Below are positions 51,828-61,132 of a DNA stretch of 64,000 bases, one piece after another. The position numbers and the translations under genes were made by a program. The DNA lies in NCBI RefSeq assembly GCF_030347965.1, contig NZ_JAQIBD010000002.1, forward strand, positions 1 through 64,000, written 5' to 3'. Source of the DNA: Sulfurovum zhangzhouensis (GTDB lineage: Bacteria > Campylobacterota > Campylobacteria > Campylobacterales > Sulfurovaceae). Every line of letters begins with the position of its first letter. Position 1 is the first letter of the stretch. The notes under the pieces were generated by a model that saw only the letters and a list, made by a program, of their open reading frames with translations, searched no databases and was not told the DNA's origin.

Positions 51828-51922
51828 TTTGGCAGAGTATCTAAATGTGAAGAATTGAAGTACCCATGATTTCGGGCTTTGCCGGCATACAGCGAGGGTT
51901 GGAAAACGTATTCCATCCCTCT
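51828..51922. repeat. dispersed element, copy with reversed module order
   Basis: TTTGGCAGAGTATCTAAA (51828-51845) is a half-preserved core. GCCGGCATACAGCGAGGGTT (51881-51900) and CCATCCCTC form the hairpin module. As at 46861-46927, the core precedes the hairpin, unlike the copies at 48207 and 49292. It lies just after the SelO stop codon and may contribute to termination. Confidence 0.55.
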
Positions 51923-51974
51923 CCTGACATGCTCCTGTTTTGCTATTTTTTATAAAATCCAGACTAGTTTAAAA

Positions 51975-53708
51975 TCATGACGAACAGCTGACATGGGATA
52001 TGCCGGCAATTTTAAAGAACTCAGAGGGTTTTACTCTATAGTATTTCTCCTCTATCTCTTTAGATTGCTCAGTATATGGGTTTGTCATAATTTTCTGCAA
52101 CTCTTTAATAAGTGTATAGTCTCCACTGGTGGCTTGTTGATAGGCAGGGACAAGAAACCACTCCCGCAAAGTGTATTTTGGGTTAATCGCTTTCATTTTC
52201 GTAGAAAGCTTTTCACGTGATTCTTCCGAAGTGGCGTTGATGTCGGCAGGGTTTGTAGTATGGATGAGTGATTTCCATTTTTCCAGCCACTCCGACCATC
52301 TTTTTATAATATTTTCATTTAATATGGAGTCACCGTAAAAGCTTTTAGTAAGCGGAAAGATATCTTCAGGTACCGTAGAGAGCTCACGAAAGAAGATCGT
52401 ATAATCGACAGAGGTTTCTATCATCAGCGTCAAAAGCTCATTGAAGAGTGATGCATTAAAAGTTTTTAATCCAAGCTTGGAAGCCCACATCTTTATCATT
52501 TGCTCCTGCATGACTTGAGGAAAGTCCTCTCTTATCTTATCCAACTGATCCAGAGCATCCTTATTTGACTTCAGCAGCGGTTTCAACGCCATGCAGAACA
52601 TATGAAAGTTACGTTCGGCAGCTTGCGGCTGGTTAAGAAATGAGAAGTGAACACCGCCACCCGTCCACGGCTGATATCTCGGATCAAACATATCGATAAA
52701 TCCAAATGGTCCATAATCAAGTGTGAAGCCACCTGCGGCACAGTTATCGCTATTGAAATTTCCCTGACAGTAGCCAACACGAATCCAGTTTGCCACTAGA
52801 GAGGAAAGTCTACTTCCAAATTCACGTGCTAAGAAGATCACTTTTTCTTGGATAGGTAAAGACTCATCAATGACATCACTGTACTCACGATCGATCAGGT
52901 GCAACACAATTTTTTCAAGCTCCTCCATTGCTTTTGGATGCTCATTTTTACGGGCACGCCGACCGAAAAGTTCGAGTTGCCCCACTCGAATAAACGAAGG
53001 TGCAACCCGTGTTGTTATAGCAACAGCCTCCTCGATCATCACTTCAGGATCTCTTGAATATGATCCATTTGTAAACCATGGCCGCCTTACCGTCTCTGTT
53101 TTTGAGGTGTACAGACTCAAAGAGCGTGATGTCGGTACGCCCAGGGCATGCATATGCTCTTGTGCTAAAAATTCACGAATACTTGAACGCAAGACGGCAC
53201 GACCGTCAGCACCACGGCAGTATGGTGTTCTACCGCCACCTTTAAGCTGCATCTCCCAGCGCTGCCCATTGATCACTGCTTCAAGGATGGAAATGGCACG
53301 ACCATCACCATATGCGTTACCTGTTCCAAATGGACACTGCTCATAGTATTCGGACCCGTAGATGGAAAGTGCATATCCTGTTGCCCAACCAAGACGACGC
53401 AACGGTTCTGGCAGCTGTGAGGTATCGCCAGAGAACATCCGGATGAAATCCTCTGATGTTGCCAAACTGTCATCCAACCCAAGTTCTTTAAAAAAAGTTG
53501 TACTATGTGCAATGTAGTGCGGTTCTTGAATGGGAGTAGGATTTACAGGAACATAGTGTCCAGAAAAAACTTCTCTCGGTGAGTAATCTACTCCATCTGA
53601 AGTAGCCTCTGGATTAGCGCTTAGTGTATCCATGAGTGAATAATCTGCCAACATCGCAAGTTCGTGAAGCGTCTCTACCATTGCAGAGGTTTTATTTAGT
53701 TCTTTCAT
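51975..53708 (-). CDS. selO: SelO family protein adenylyltransferase (YdiU)
   Basis: A 577-aa pseudokinase-fold enzyme that transfers AMP to Ser/Thr/Tyr of proteins, notably redox proteins. Seen here: [20 protein letters not shown] (ATP loop and Lys), [18 protein letters not shown], and the metal site [20 protein letters not shown]. The chain ends in SCSS; the Cys is third from the end, the position where vertebrate SelO has selenocysteine. The length is about 90 residues above E. coli YdiU, mainly in the C-terminal half. AAGGAAGA before the ATG. It stands alone between two repeat elements. Confidence 0.92.
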   Translation of the reverse strand: MKELNKTSAMVETLHELAMLADYSLMDTLSANPEATSDGVDYSPREVFSGHYVPVNPTPIQEPHYIAHSTTFFKELGLDDSLATSEDFIRMFSGDTSQLPEPLRRLGWATGYALSIYGSEYYEQCPFGTGNAYGDGRAISILEAVINGQRWEMQLKGGGRTPYCRGADGRAVLRSSIREFLAQEHMHALGVPTSRSLSLYTSKTETVRRPWFTNGSYSRDPEVMIEEAVAITTRVAPSFIRVGQLELFGRRARKNEHPKAMEELEKIVLHLIDREYSDVIDESLPIQEKVIFLAREFGSRLSSLVANWIRVGYCQGNFNSDNCAAGGFTLDYGPFGFIDMFDPRYQPWTGGGVHFSFLNQPQAAERNFHMFCMALKPLLKSNKDALDQLDKIREDFPQVMQEQMIKMWASKLGLKTFNASLFNELLTLMIETSVDYTIFFRELSTVPEDIFPLTKSFYGDSILNENIIKRWSEWLEKWKSLIHTTNPADINATSEESREKLSTKMKAINPKYTLREWFLVPAYQQATSGDYTLIKELQKIMTNPYTEQSKEIEEKYYRVKPSEFFKIAGISHVSCSS

Positions 53709-53921
53709 AGATCTTCCTTTTTTTAAAACTTACACATATTTGAATATTACAATAACCGTCTCTATATATAATCCAGCTGCTTACTCGTATCTTTATCTTT
53801 GTTCGCCACTATATCAGATGAAACATAATAACAAATGAACCAAAGGTATAGTTACCCATCCAATTGAACCTTATATGTTACTTTTCCTCTACTAAATCCC
53901 AGAGATCCCATACTGACTAAT

Positions 53922-54001
53922 GGAGGGTGTATAACCTCCAATGACAGAATATTTCTTTATTTCTAGCAAAAACCAGGATAAATCTGGCAGAGTCTGCCAA
54001 A
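53922..54001. repeat. dispersed element between selO and apbE-like genes
   Basis: The hairpin GGAGGGTGTATAACCTCC (53922-53939) is followed after about 45 bases by TCTGGCAGAGTCTGCCAAAA (53983-54001), a nearly perfect core. The rest of the 400-bp gap (53709-54108) is AT-rich; promoters of both divergent genes should lie in it. Confidence 0.65.
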
Positions 54002-54108
54002 AGAATATCTTTATATAGAAGCTATATTTGCAATAAAAACACTAAAATCTAGTAAAATAAGCTACAAATTCAAAAAGAACAAGTATAAGTAGAAAGAAGG
54101 AGGTAAAT

Positions 54109-55248
54109 ATGCAATTAAGGATTGTGTTTTTACTGATTTTTTTTCTTATGCAAATAAATATTGTATTTGCACTTGATTCTTTTAGTGAACAAAATACCAG
54201 TTATACAAATACCTCTTCTAATAATCCAGATAATTCCATAGAAGATAAAGAAAACTATATAAATAGAACAAGATCCCTGATGGGAACCTATGCAACTATT
54301 TCTCTATCATCAAAATACAATGATCAAATTTCATCTGCGTTTGACTTGATAAAAAGTATAGAGAATTCTTTATCAACATATGATCCAAACGCAACTTTAG
54401 CAAAACTCAACAAAAACCATAAAGTTCCTTATGATGACTTTTTAGCAGAATCCATCAAGTTATCAAAGTCATACTATGTAGAAACTGATGGTTTCTTTGA
54501 TATTACAATCGGTTCTATATCTAAAAAACTGTACCACTTTGGTGAAGAAAAAACCTACTCTCCCTCAAAAGAAGAGCTAAAGAAAGCACACTTGAATATA
54601 GAAGGTATCCATATAGATCAAATATCCATACAAAGCGATGAAGATATCATCATAGATCTAGGAGGTATGGGAAAAGGCTATGCAGTTGATAAAACAACAA
54701 GTTATTTAAAGGAGCAAAATATCACTAAGGGTATTATCGCTTTAAGCGGAGATATTCAGTGTTTGGATACTTGTACAGTATATTTGCAATCCCCCTATTC
54801 ACCTCAGACTTTTGCAAAAATAACCAGTAAGGACAAATATCTATCTATTTCAACAAGCGGACCATATAGAAGATATGCAACGATACCCGAAGAGCACCAT
54901 CTCATAAATCCCAAAACCGCCTTACAAGGAAATGATTTTGTTTCCGTTTCTTTGATCACTACAGGCAATAATGCAAAAATAGATGCGTATGCAACAGCGA
55001 TCTCTGTTATGCCAAAGGAAAAAGCTATTGCATTTTTAAAGAATTTGGATGAGATAGGTTTTATCCTTGTTGATGCTCAAAGCAGCATCATTTATGGAAA
55101 GCTGGATAAATTCGTCAACATTGAATTTTTAGACTATAAAGATACTGCAACCATGGAAATCATAAGTAAGAATAAGAAAACAAAAACAAACATTGACAGA
55201 AGTTTTATCCATCCCGACACTAACAATCCCAAAATGATCAGGCCGTAA
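54109..55248 (+). CDS. ApbE-like FAD:protein FMN transferase
   Basis: A 379-aa protein with a signal peptide (FLLIFFLMQINIVFALD). RSLMGTYATISLSS (about 63), FFDITIGSISKKLYHFG, IIDLGGMGKGYAVDKT (about 183, FAD/Mg site), and EEHHLINPKT are ApbE motifs; the final Asp/Thr of the active site is in NAKIDAYATAISVM. It attaches FMN by a phosphoester to a Ser/Thr of target proteins in the periplasm. The likely target, an FMN_bind protein, is encoded close by at 56052. Its last 115 bp overlap the convergent membrane-protein gene. AGGAGG before the ATG. Confidence 0.88.
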   Translation: MQLRIVFLLIFFLMQINIVFALDSFSEQNTSYTNTSSNNPDNSIEDKENYINRTRSLMGTYATISLSSKYNDQISSAFDLIKSIENSLSTYDPNATLAKLNKNHKVPYDDFLAESIKLSKSYYVETDGFFDITIGSISKKLYHFGEEKTYSPSKEELKKAHLNIEGIHIDQISIQSDEDIIIDLGGMGKGYAVDKTTSYLKEQNITKGIIALSGDIQCLDTCTVYLQSPYSPQTFAKITSKDKYLSISTSGPYRRYATIPEEHHLINPKTALQGNDFVSVSLITTGNNAKIDAYATAISVMPKEKAIAFLKNLDEIGFILVDAQSSIIYGKLDKFVNIEFLDYKDTATMEIISKNKKTKTNIDRSFIHPDTNNPKMIRP

Positions 55249-55577
55249 GAAAATATATCTACCAATGCAAAGATAAACAACAATAAAAAAATTGCAAGTG
55301 ATTTTTTTTCTGATATCTTAGTACTAAATAACATAAAATGTGACACTATAAATACACTCACGCCTATAGCAAATATATGTGGTGTTGTAACTTCTATAAA
55401 GTTCTGTAGACTTTTAGGTTCAAGGGCATTGATACTACCTCTTAATGTCTTGATAACACTTTCAGTTCCATCTAACCCTTGAGATAGAAGAAAGAGCCAT
55501 ACCCCTGTAAATAAAATCAAAATAATATAGAGAAGCATATAAATGATGGGGATCTTGTATAGCGATATGTTTTTCAT
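55134..55577 (-). CDS. four-helix membrane protein, flavin locus
   Basis: A 147-aa protein with four membrane segments (IIYMLLYIILILFTGVWLFL first, ILGLLVSGWIKLLSMFVFVF last) and an outside loop of about 40 residues between the first two. The family is unknown. Its ATG overlaps the stop of the preceding membrane gene (ATGA), and its last 115 bp overlap the end of apbE on the other strand. It probably forms a complex with the 157-aa protein and the FMN-binding protein. Confidence 0.65.
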   Translation of the reverse strand: MKNISLYKIPIIYMLLYIILILFTGVWLFLLSQGLDGTESVIKTLRGSINALEPKSLQNFIEVTTPHIFAIGVSVFIVSHFMLFSTKISEKKSLAIFLLLFIFALVDIFSYGLIILGLLVSGWIKLLSMFVFVFLFLLMISMVAVSL

Positions 55578-56047
55578 TTAAAGTCCAAACTTCTTAGTAT
55601 TATAATGCTAAGTATGGTACCCATACCATGCCATAACAAAAAGCCAGCTATCCATAAATAGATAAATACTTCATTCCAAAAGTATACTCCAAGTAAGAAA
55701 ATTGGAGTAAAAACCCCTAGTAAAAAAAGTATATGTACTAAAGGTTTCACAATGGGACTTTTAGCATTAAAACGGATATAGACTGAGGATAGTATCAATA
55801 AGGAAAAAAGTGTCATAAAAAGATCGATATGTACTTGAAGCAAAATAGAATCAATGAGTATAGGCTCCTCAAAACTTTCTTCATTTCCAAGCAAAGTAGT
55901 TTTGATACTAGATATATCTGTACCTATAACATAAGCATGTAAAACTGTATCAAGAATCAAATATATAAAAATAACACTAATAACTGATGCTATAAGATAA
56001 GCATATAACCGTGAATAGTTTAGATCTTTAGTAACTAAAAACTTCAT
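55574..56047 (-). CDS. four-helix membrane protein, flavin locus
   Basis: A 157-aa protein with four membrane segments: YLIASVISVIFIYLILDTVL, HIDLFMTLFSLLILSSVYI, LVHILFLLGVFTPIFLLGVY and IYLWIAGFLLWHGMGTILSI. One loop of about 35 residues is outside. Histidines occur in or near segments 1, 2, 3 and 4, which would allow haem or metal binding, but no known motif is complete. It starts 4 bp after the FMN-binding gene and overlaps the next by four bases. Similar in size and topology to its downstream neighbour; possibly an old duplication. Confidence 0.65.
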   Translation of the reverse strand: MKFLVTKDLNYSRLYAYLIASVISVIFIYLILDTVLHAYVIGTDISSIKTTLLGNEESFEEPILIDSILLQVHIDLFMTLFSLLILSSVYIRFNAKSPIVKPLVHILFLLGVFTPIFLLGVYFWNEVFIYLWIAGFLLWHGMGTILSIIILRSLDFK

Positions 56048-56051
56048 AAGA

Positions 56052-56582
56052 CTACTTTTTCAAAACAATATTAAATATTGCTCTAGCTATTCTAGCACCA
56101 TCACTAATAGCCCTGGCCGATAAGGTAGCACCACTTATTGTAGGGATATCTTTTCCCATTGTTAAAGATGCAGATGATTCTACATTGTCAAATTGCTTCA
56201 TCCAAAGTTTATTTGGTACATACTCTGGTGGCTCACCAAATACCATGATTTCGGAAAACATGAGCTTTCCAACATTATCAAAGGCATAAAGCACTGTAGC
56301 TTTTTTCGTTCGTACTTTTCTTGTGATAAGCACACCATACCCTATAATATTATCATCATGCATAATGGTATAGTAACGGTATATCTTAGTTCGTACTGCT
56401 GCCTTTGCTGTTTGTTTTATTTTGTCATACTGTGCTTTCGTAAGTACCAACTGCTTCGCTTCAATCGATGTCACATTAGTAATTGATGATTTTATAACAC
56501 TTTCTATAGTTACATTTGTTTTGGCCATACCACTTTGGGAAAAAAGAATCCCAAAGAGTGATATTAAAAATATTTTTTTCAT
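56052..56582 (-). CDS. FMN-binding domain protein (ApbE substrate)
   Basis: A 176-aa protein with a signal peptide (FLISLFGILFSQSGMAK) and one FMN_bind domain. DIPTISGATLSARAISDG (about 146-163) is the flavinylation motif, with Thr153 as the residue to which ApbE would attach FMN, as in NqrC and RnfG. The periplasmic location agrees with the signal peptide of the ApbE-like protein encoded nearby. GAGGAG before the ATG. It is the second gene of an operon: porin, FMN-binding protein, then two membrane proteins. It probably passes electrons in the periplasm. Confidence 0.85.
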   Translation of the reverse strand: MKKIFLISLFGILFSQSGMAKTNVTIESVIKSSITNVTSIEAKQLVLTKAQYDKIKQTAKAAVRTKIYRYYTIMHDDNIIGYGVLITRKVRTKKATVLYAFDNVGKLMFSEIMVFGEPPEYVPNKLWMKQFDNVESSASLTMGKDIPTISGATLSARAISDGARIARAIFNIVLKK

Positions 56583-56596
56583 TTTCGCTCCTCATT

Positions 56597-57832
56597 TTAA
56601 AAGATGAATCCAATTCCTAGAGATACGATATTTTCTTCTACATTATTGACTTCTTTCATCGCATAGTCGACCTTTATCACTGCCTGATCTGCAGGGAAGA
56701 AGTTTACACCTATTGTCGTGATCTCTGTCTGATATGCATTTTCATTGGAACCATCCACCGTCTGTTCTACGGGGTTATAATTTTGATACTGTCCAAATAC
56801 AGGCATTTTATAATTGACACCTAACAGTCCAGAAAGATTATATGATGCATTGACATAATATCCACTTGCTTTTTCAACGGCATTAGAAGATAGTTTTTCT
56901 GCACCGTCTAGATTTGTCTGTGTATATAATGCATTAAGTTCAAATGGACCATTTTCATAAGAAGCATGAATATCAAACATAGTCATTGTAAGTCCATTAG
57001 TCTGGCTTACATCATCCTTCAAGTTTGAACCATCACCATAATATACTGAAGCCCCCAGCATCAAACCTGTTGTTCCCGTATAGTCTAAACGACCTACAAA
57101 TGCCGGAGAAAACGATGCTTTATTCGCTGCACCCAATCTCCCGCTTCTGATCCAGCCACTATCTGCTGTAGCAGTCTTATCAGAATCAACATTTAATGCA
57201 TTGACAATACCTGCTGTATATTGGATACCAAGATCAGCAAACCTACCATAGAGTAATGCACCATTTTCATGCCATGTACTAGGAATGAGTCTTTGCTCAA
57301 TCTCTGGTCTTTGAACTGTATTGAATAGTGTCGGTTCATGTCTCAGGTTGATAAGCCCCATTGGAACAAGCAGGTGTCCAAGTCTCAAATTTATCTCTTC
57401 TCTCATCAAAAAGTCAAGATACATAAATTCAAGAACTACTTCTCCTCCATCTTCTGCATTAGCTCCATGTTCAAATTCAATTTCAGTATTTAAAATGACA
57501 TTATCACTAAACTTATAACCAAGATATGTGATAAACCTATAAACATCGGCATAGTCATCACTTCCTTCAGGATTTGCATAATACATTTCACCATACCCTC
57601 CTATAGAAAGTGGATTTTTAGAATAGTATACTTTAGATGCTGCATCTCCTAGTCCATTATATGACTGCCCTGATTCTACTAGCGTGAAACCTCCTGTTTG
57701 TGTTGCTAAGAGCTCTTCAGTCAATGTCTTATTCGTTTCTTCCAATGCTGTAAGTCTTTCTTCTAATGTATCTGCCATCATACTTGTTGTCAATAAAGCC
57801 ATTGAACCAATTATTTTTATTGTGTTTTTCAT
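56597..57832 (-). CDS. outer-membrane porin-like protein of the flavin locus
   Basis: A 411-aa protein with a signal peptide (IIGSMALLTTSMMAD), a short coiled-coil (LEERLTALEETNKTLTEELL, residues 22-41), then a 16-strand-type barrel (SIGGYGEMYYANPEG, NLRLGHLLVPMGLINLRHEP) and a terminal GIGFIF. The coiled-coil plus barrel layout is that of Campylobacterota/proteobacterial OprO/OprP-like and Com1-type porins. Two Fur-box-like sites lie in its promoter, so its expression, and that of the three genes after it, is probably iron-controlled. AAGGAA precedes the ATG. Confidence 0.8.
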   Translation of the reverse strand: MKNTIKIIGSMALLTTSMMADTLEERLTALEETNKTLTEELLATQTGGFTLVESGQSYNGLGDAASKVYYSKNPLSIGGYGEMYYANPEGSDDYADVYRFITYLGYKFSDNVILNTEIEFEHGANAEDGGEVVLEFMYLDFLMREEINLRLGHLLVPMGLINLRHEPTLFNTVQRPEIEQRLIPSTWHENGALLYGRFADLGIQYTAGIVNALNVDSDKTATADSGWIRSGRLGAANKASFSPAFVGRLDYTGTTGLMLGASVYYGDGSNLKDDVSQTNGLTMTMFDIHASYENGPFELNALYTQTNLDGAEKLSSNAVEKASGYYVNASYNLSGLLGVNYKMPVFGQYQNYNPVEQTVDGSNENAYQTEITTIGVNFFPADQAVIKVDYAMKEVNNVEENIVSLGIGFIF

Positions 57833-57851
57833 TTTTTTCCTTAATTAAATT

Positions 57852-57920
57852 GATAATTATTATCTAAACGGAATTTAGCAAAACTTTTCTTACACTATAT
57901 TTAAATTGATAATTATTATT
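57852..57920. promoter_or_regulatory. two Fur-box-like sites upstream of the porin/FMN operon
   Basis: GATAATTATTATC at 57852-57864 is a perfect 6-1-6 inverted repeat of the Fur core hexamer GATAAT. GATAATTATTATT at 57908-57920 is the same with one change. Both are preceded by AAATT, and they are 56 bp apart, on either side of the expected promoter of the gene starting at 57832. This supports repression by Fur under iron-rich conditions. Confidence 0.75.
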
Positions 57921-58028
57921 GAAATTATTATATGCGGGTGTAGAATTATTTTTTAACCGTGTAAAACATGTAAAGTTGTTTTATATAATGATTGAGTTAA
58001 TAAAGATTTGGCATGTATGCAAAATAGT

Positions 58029-58059
58029 AACCTTATAAAGTTATATACTTCATAAGGTT
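58029..58059. other. hairpin in the gap upstream of the Fur sites
   Basis: AACCTTAT (58029-58036) and ATAAGGTT (58052-58059) form a perfect 8-bp stem with a 15-base loop. It lies between the ICMT-type gene and the Fur sites and may terminate one of them. A degenerate TTTGGCATGTATGCAAAA copy of the dispersed core is at about 58000. The rest of the gap to 58154 shows nothing else. Confidence 0.4.
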
Positions 58060-58154
58060 TTCAACTAAAGGTTAGGTTAACGTTCAACTGTGCCACCCTG
58101 CTTTTTAGGTCGGTAAAGTAATTTGGTTGGGTAGCGAGATAAAATGTTTAAAAA

Positions 58155-58865
58155 TTAATATATTCCGGGAATCCATTTATATCGTACCTGTTGTACATAT
58201 GCTTTGTATCCTTTCAATTCTTCCTGAAGGGTTCTGTCCTCTAGTTCCGTTCTTACCACGGCAATGATTATGGCTATGACCACGGGAATTAATGTCCACA
58301 CAGAACCTAAAGCAAGTACAATCCCCGGAAGAGCCAATAGATTCCCGGCGTAGCCTGGATGCCGAACTATTGCATAAGGACCGCTACTGCATACTTCATG
58401 TTCCCGGTCTTTCTGAATACGCACAAAAGTGGAAAAGAAGCGATTTTCTATCAAGGCCCATGACGCGAAAGCGTATCCAAATACGATCAGAACAAAGCCA
58501 AGCAGATTCATCCAGATCGGCAAGTGTGGAGACCATGTGAAACGGTGATCGAGGCCTGCTACTATGACAAGCGGAAATGACAGGCTGAGCGCCATCAATG
58601 GGGCAAAGACTTTATCCCAGGATTTTATACCTTGAGCCTTGAAATATTTAAACCGTTCAGCCAGAATTCCCGGATGTCTGTGTTCTGCCCATACACGTCC
58701 CCCGATGCCGGCCGTGACGATCAGCACAAAAAAGACCCACGCTTGCCACCAACCGAGATCCCATCCGCAAACCAATAGAATGATGGGTATGGACAGGTAC
58801 GTCATAATGCTGCTGAACCATTGGGATGGTTTTAATTTCATTACAGACTTTTGGTTAACGATCAT
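58155..58865 (-). CDS. isoprenylcysteine carboxyl methyltransferase family membrane protein
   Basis: A 236-aa protein with five membrane segments. The C-terminal GPYAIVRHPGYAGNLL and RTELEDRTLQEELKGY are the SAM-binding signature of the ICMT/PEMT family. In bacteria these enzymes methylate small lipids or unknown acceptors, not prenylated proteins. The gene appears more GC-rich and uses more C/G-ending codons than its neighbours, which hints at recent acquisition. AAGAAGG lies six bases before the ATG. It is flanked by a repeat copy on its 5' side. Confidence 0.85.
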   Translation of the reverse strand: MIVNQKSVMKLKPSQWFSSIMTYLSIPIILLVCGWDLGWWQAWVFFVLIVTAGIGGRVWAEHRHPGILAERFKYFKAQGIKSWDKVFAPLMALSLSFPLVIVAGLDHRFTWSPHLPIWMNLLGFVLIVFGYAFASWALIENRFFSTFVRIQKDREHEVCSSGPYAIVRHPGYAGNLLALPGIVLALGSVWTLIPVVIAIIIAVVRTELEDRTLQEELKGYKAYVQQVRYKWIPGIY

Positions 58866-58924
58866 TGATACCTTCTTCTTTCTGAAATATTATAACAAAA
58901 AGTTAAAATCAAGAACTCATTAAA

Positions 58925-58995
58925 CTTCGGTACCCTCCTCGCAAAGCCCTATTTTAGGACCCTTCTAAAAAAACGGTTGTTTGTTTGAGTACCTG
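58925..58995. repeat. dispersed element fragment, copy D
   Basis: CCTCCTCGCAAAGCCCTATT and the following TTAGGACCC-CTAAAAAAACGGTT resemble the copy at 59960-60020 (CCTCCTCACAAAGCCCTATT) closely, and its CCCTATTTT is shared with the copy at 49292. The palindromic core is missing here. The 250-bp gap holds nothing else. Confidence 0.6.
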
Positions 58996-59118
58996 CTATT
59001 AATGGCAATTTCAATATCCTGGCATATTCCCTACAGAACTGTAAAGGGCTCTCATACCCTGGTATTCCTTCGTTATAAATGCCAAATAATATTAGTACCT
59101 TTATATATGTATCATCTC

Positions 59119-59820
59119 TCAAAATTTGCCTTTTAAGAATCCCTGTCTTTCGTTTTCATCAAGTCTTTCTATTGCGTATCTCAACATTGTTCTTGGCATT
59201 TTATTGTAGTGTTTAAGAAGGAACTTCCTTTCTGCCTGAATGTCCATTTTTCCAACTTCTCTGAGCATCCATCCGGTTGCCTTGTGTATCAAGTCTTCTT
59301 CGTCTTCAATCAGGATTTCGGAGATCGATAGCGTCTCTCCGAAGCGGTTGTTCTTGATGAAATATAATGTGGATACTATAGATATTCTCCTCTCCCACAT
59401 ATTTTCCGATTTGGAGAGCTTGTGAAGTACGGTAGTATCTTTTTCGAAGAGATGTGTTCCAACTATATGGTGTGCAGAAACGTCTACCAGATCCCAGTTA
59501 TTTATGTAACTGGTATTTTTCAAGTATATGTCGAATATTTTATCTTTAGTTGTTTTGTCTCCCCTTTTGTAGAGGTTGGTCAACAATATGAGAGAAAACA
59601 TCCTAATCTCATGGAATTCCGATTGGAGTAGCTTTTCCGCAACTTCGGGTTCTACCACCGAGAATCGTTTTGCCGTCTCCCTTAATTTTTCCATCTTTAT
59701 CCCCAGGAATTTGTCTCCGTACGAATATTCTCCCTTTGCAGTTTTAAAAAATTTCTTTGTCTGTGCGGCCGTCTTTTTATCAGCAAGCGAGAGGAGATAT
59801 TCTTTTATTTGCTGTTCCAT
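59119..59820 (-). CDS. DNA alkylation repair protein, AlkD-like HEAT-repeat glycosylase
   Basis: A 233-aa all-helical protein of the AlkD family: FGIKMEKLRETAKRF-like opening (here LGIKMEKLRETAKRF), LLQSEFHEIRMFSLILL, YINNWDLVDVSAHHIVG with the Trp/Asp catalytic cluster, and HKATGWMLREVGKMD followed by MPRTMLRYAIERL. These enzymes remove bulky or charged alkylated bases from DNA without base flipping. ATG 59820 is preferred because AGGA lies six bases before it; a frame to 59892 lacks one. Related repeat copies lie on both sides. Confidence 0.88.
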   Translation of the reverse strand: MEQQIKEYLLSLADKKTAAQTKKFFKTAKGEYSYGDKFLGIKMEKLRETAKRFSVVEPEVAEKLLQSEFHEIRMFSLILLTNLYKRGDKTTKDKIFDIYLKNTSYINNWDLVDVSAHHIVGTHLFEKDTTVLHKLSKSENMWERRISIVSTLYFIKNNRFGETLSISEILIEDEEDLIHKATGWMLREVGKMDIQAERKFLLKHYNKMPRTMLRYAIERLDENERQGFLKGKF

Positions 59821-59959
59821 TTTCATTCCTGTTGGTTTAATGCCAATATTATAATAGCGAAAACAAAGGAAGTTCATGATGTTTTTGATCAATATTCAGA
59901 AACCTGTAAATAAAGGGATTGTTGATAATTTCATAGTATAAAGAGCGACTTGAAACTTC

Positions 59960-60055
59960 AATAACCTCCTCACAAAGCCCTATTTTACTGTACTCTATAA
60001 AAAACAGGTTAGCTGTTTCGAACAAGTGATGTACAAATCTGGAGCGTCTGCAAAA
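59960..60055. repeat. dispersed element, copy E
   Basis: AACCTCCTCACAAAGCCCTA begins this copy, ATTTTACTGTACTCTATAAA follows, and CAAGTGATGTACAAATCTGG then AGCGTCTGCAAAA is a decayed core (60027-60054). The 59821-60172 gap otherwise contains the promoter of msrP (TATAAT at 60115-60120). Confidence 0.6.
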
Positions 60056-60172
60056 TACTCACCTCATAAATATGATGTATTTAAGCACAGTCTCTTCTCC
60101 ACACTAATTACACCTATAATTACTATACTTTGTTAGAAAACAATTTATCTAAAGGATAAAAAAAGAGTCATC

Positions 60173-61132
60173 ATGCATTACCGCAGAAAAAAAAGCTGGG
60201 AGATTTCAGAATCGTTCGTAACAGATGAAGTCCTGTTCGAAGGACGGCGCCGGTTTCTTAAGCTTGGGGCAGCTATGACGGTCAGCACTTCGGCAGTAAT
60301 GGAGCTCGCAGCAAGCGAAAAGCTTCCTATGCCTAACCTGCATTACCGTAAGGATACGAATCCGCTTGGACTGGTACTTAACAGTTATGATCAGATCATC
60401 AGCTATAACAACTTTTACGAATATACAACCAGCAAGAAGGGGGTACGGCAGTTAGCCCGTAACTTCAAAACTGAACCATGGCGCATCAGCGTCGACGGAT
60501 TGGTGGAGAATCCCTTTGAGATTGATTTCGACGATCTTTTAAATCGTTTTACACTAGAGGAACGTATTTATCGTTTCCGGTGTGTCGAGGGATGGGCGAT
60601 GGTTGTGCCGTGGGTTGGGTTTGAATTAGCCAGTCTTATCCGTTATGCAAAACCGCTCTCAACTGCAAAGTATGTGCGCTTTGAGACACTTTACGATCCT
60701 GAACAGTTTCCTGACCAGCGCCGCAAGTTCTTCTCTACGATTGACTATCCTTATGTGGAAGGGCTGCGTATGGATGAGGCGATGCACCCGTTGACACTGA
60801 TGACTGTAGGGCTTTATGGCCATACTCTCCCTCCACAGAACGGAGCTCCTCTGCGGTTGATTGTACCATGGAAATATGGTTTTAAGGGGATAAAGTCGAT
60901 CCGAAGGATAACCTTTACTGACCATGAACCGCTCAACACATGGCAGAAGATGGCGTCAAATGAGTTCGGCTTTTATGCAAACGTCAACCCTGACGTCGAT
61001 CATCCCCGCTGGTCGCAGAAACACGAACGGGTACTTGGAAAGTTCATCAAGCAGAAGACACAAATGTTCAACGGTTATGAAAAGGAGGTGAAGCACCTAT
61101 ACGCCGGTATGGACCTGAGAAAGCATTTCTGA
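60173..61132 (+). CDS. msrP: protein-methionine-sulfoxide reductase catalytic subunit MsrP
   Basis: A 319-aa molybdopterin enzyme of the YedY family. The Tat signal is RRRFLKLG (about 25-32) and the Mo-binding Cys is in FRCVEGWAMVVPWVGFEL (about 140). The C-terminal half carries DEAMHPLTLM, PWKYGFKGIKSI and FTDHEP. It repairs oxidised methionine of periplasmic proteins using electrons delivered through MsrQ. AAAGG upstream of the ATG. The gene overlaps msrQ by one base (TGATG). Confidence 0.93.
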   Translation: MHYRRKKSWEISESFVTDEVLFEGRRRFLKLGAAMTVSTSAVMELAASEKLPMPNLHYRKDTNPLGLVLNSYDQIISYNNFYEYTTSKKGVRQLARNFKTEPWRISVDGLVENPFEIDFDDLLNRFTLEERIYRFRCVEGWAMVVPWVGFELASLIRYAKPLSTAKYVRFETLYDPEQFPDQRRKFFSTIDYPYVEGLRMDEAMHPLTLMTVGLYGHTLPPQNGAPLRLIVPWKYGFKGIKSIRRITFTDHEPLNTWQKMASNEFGFYANVNPDVDHPRWSQKHERVLGKFIKQKTQMFNGYEKEVKHLYAGMDLRKHF

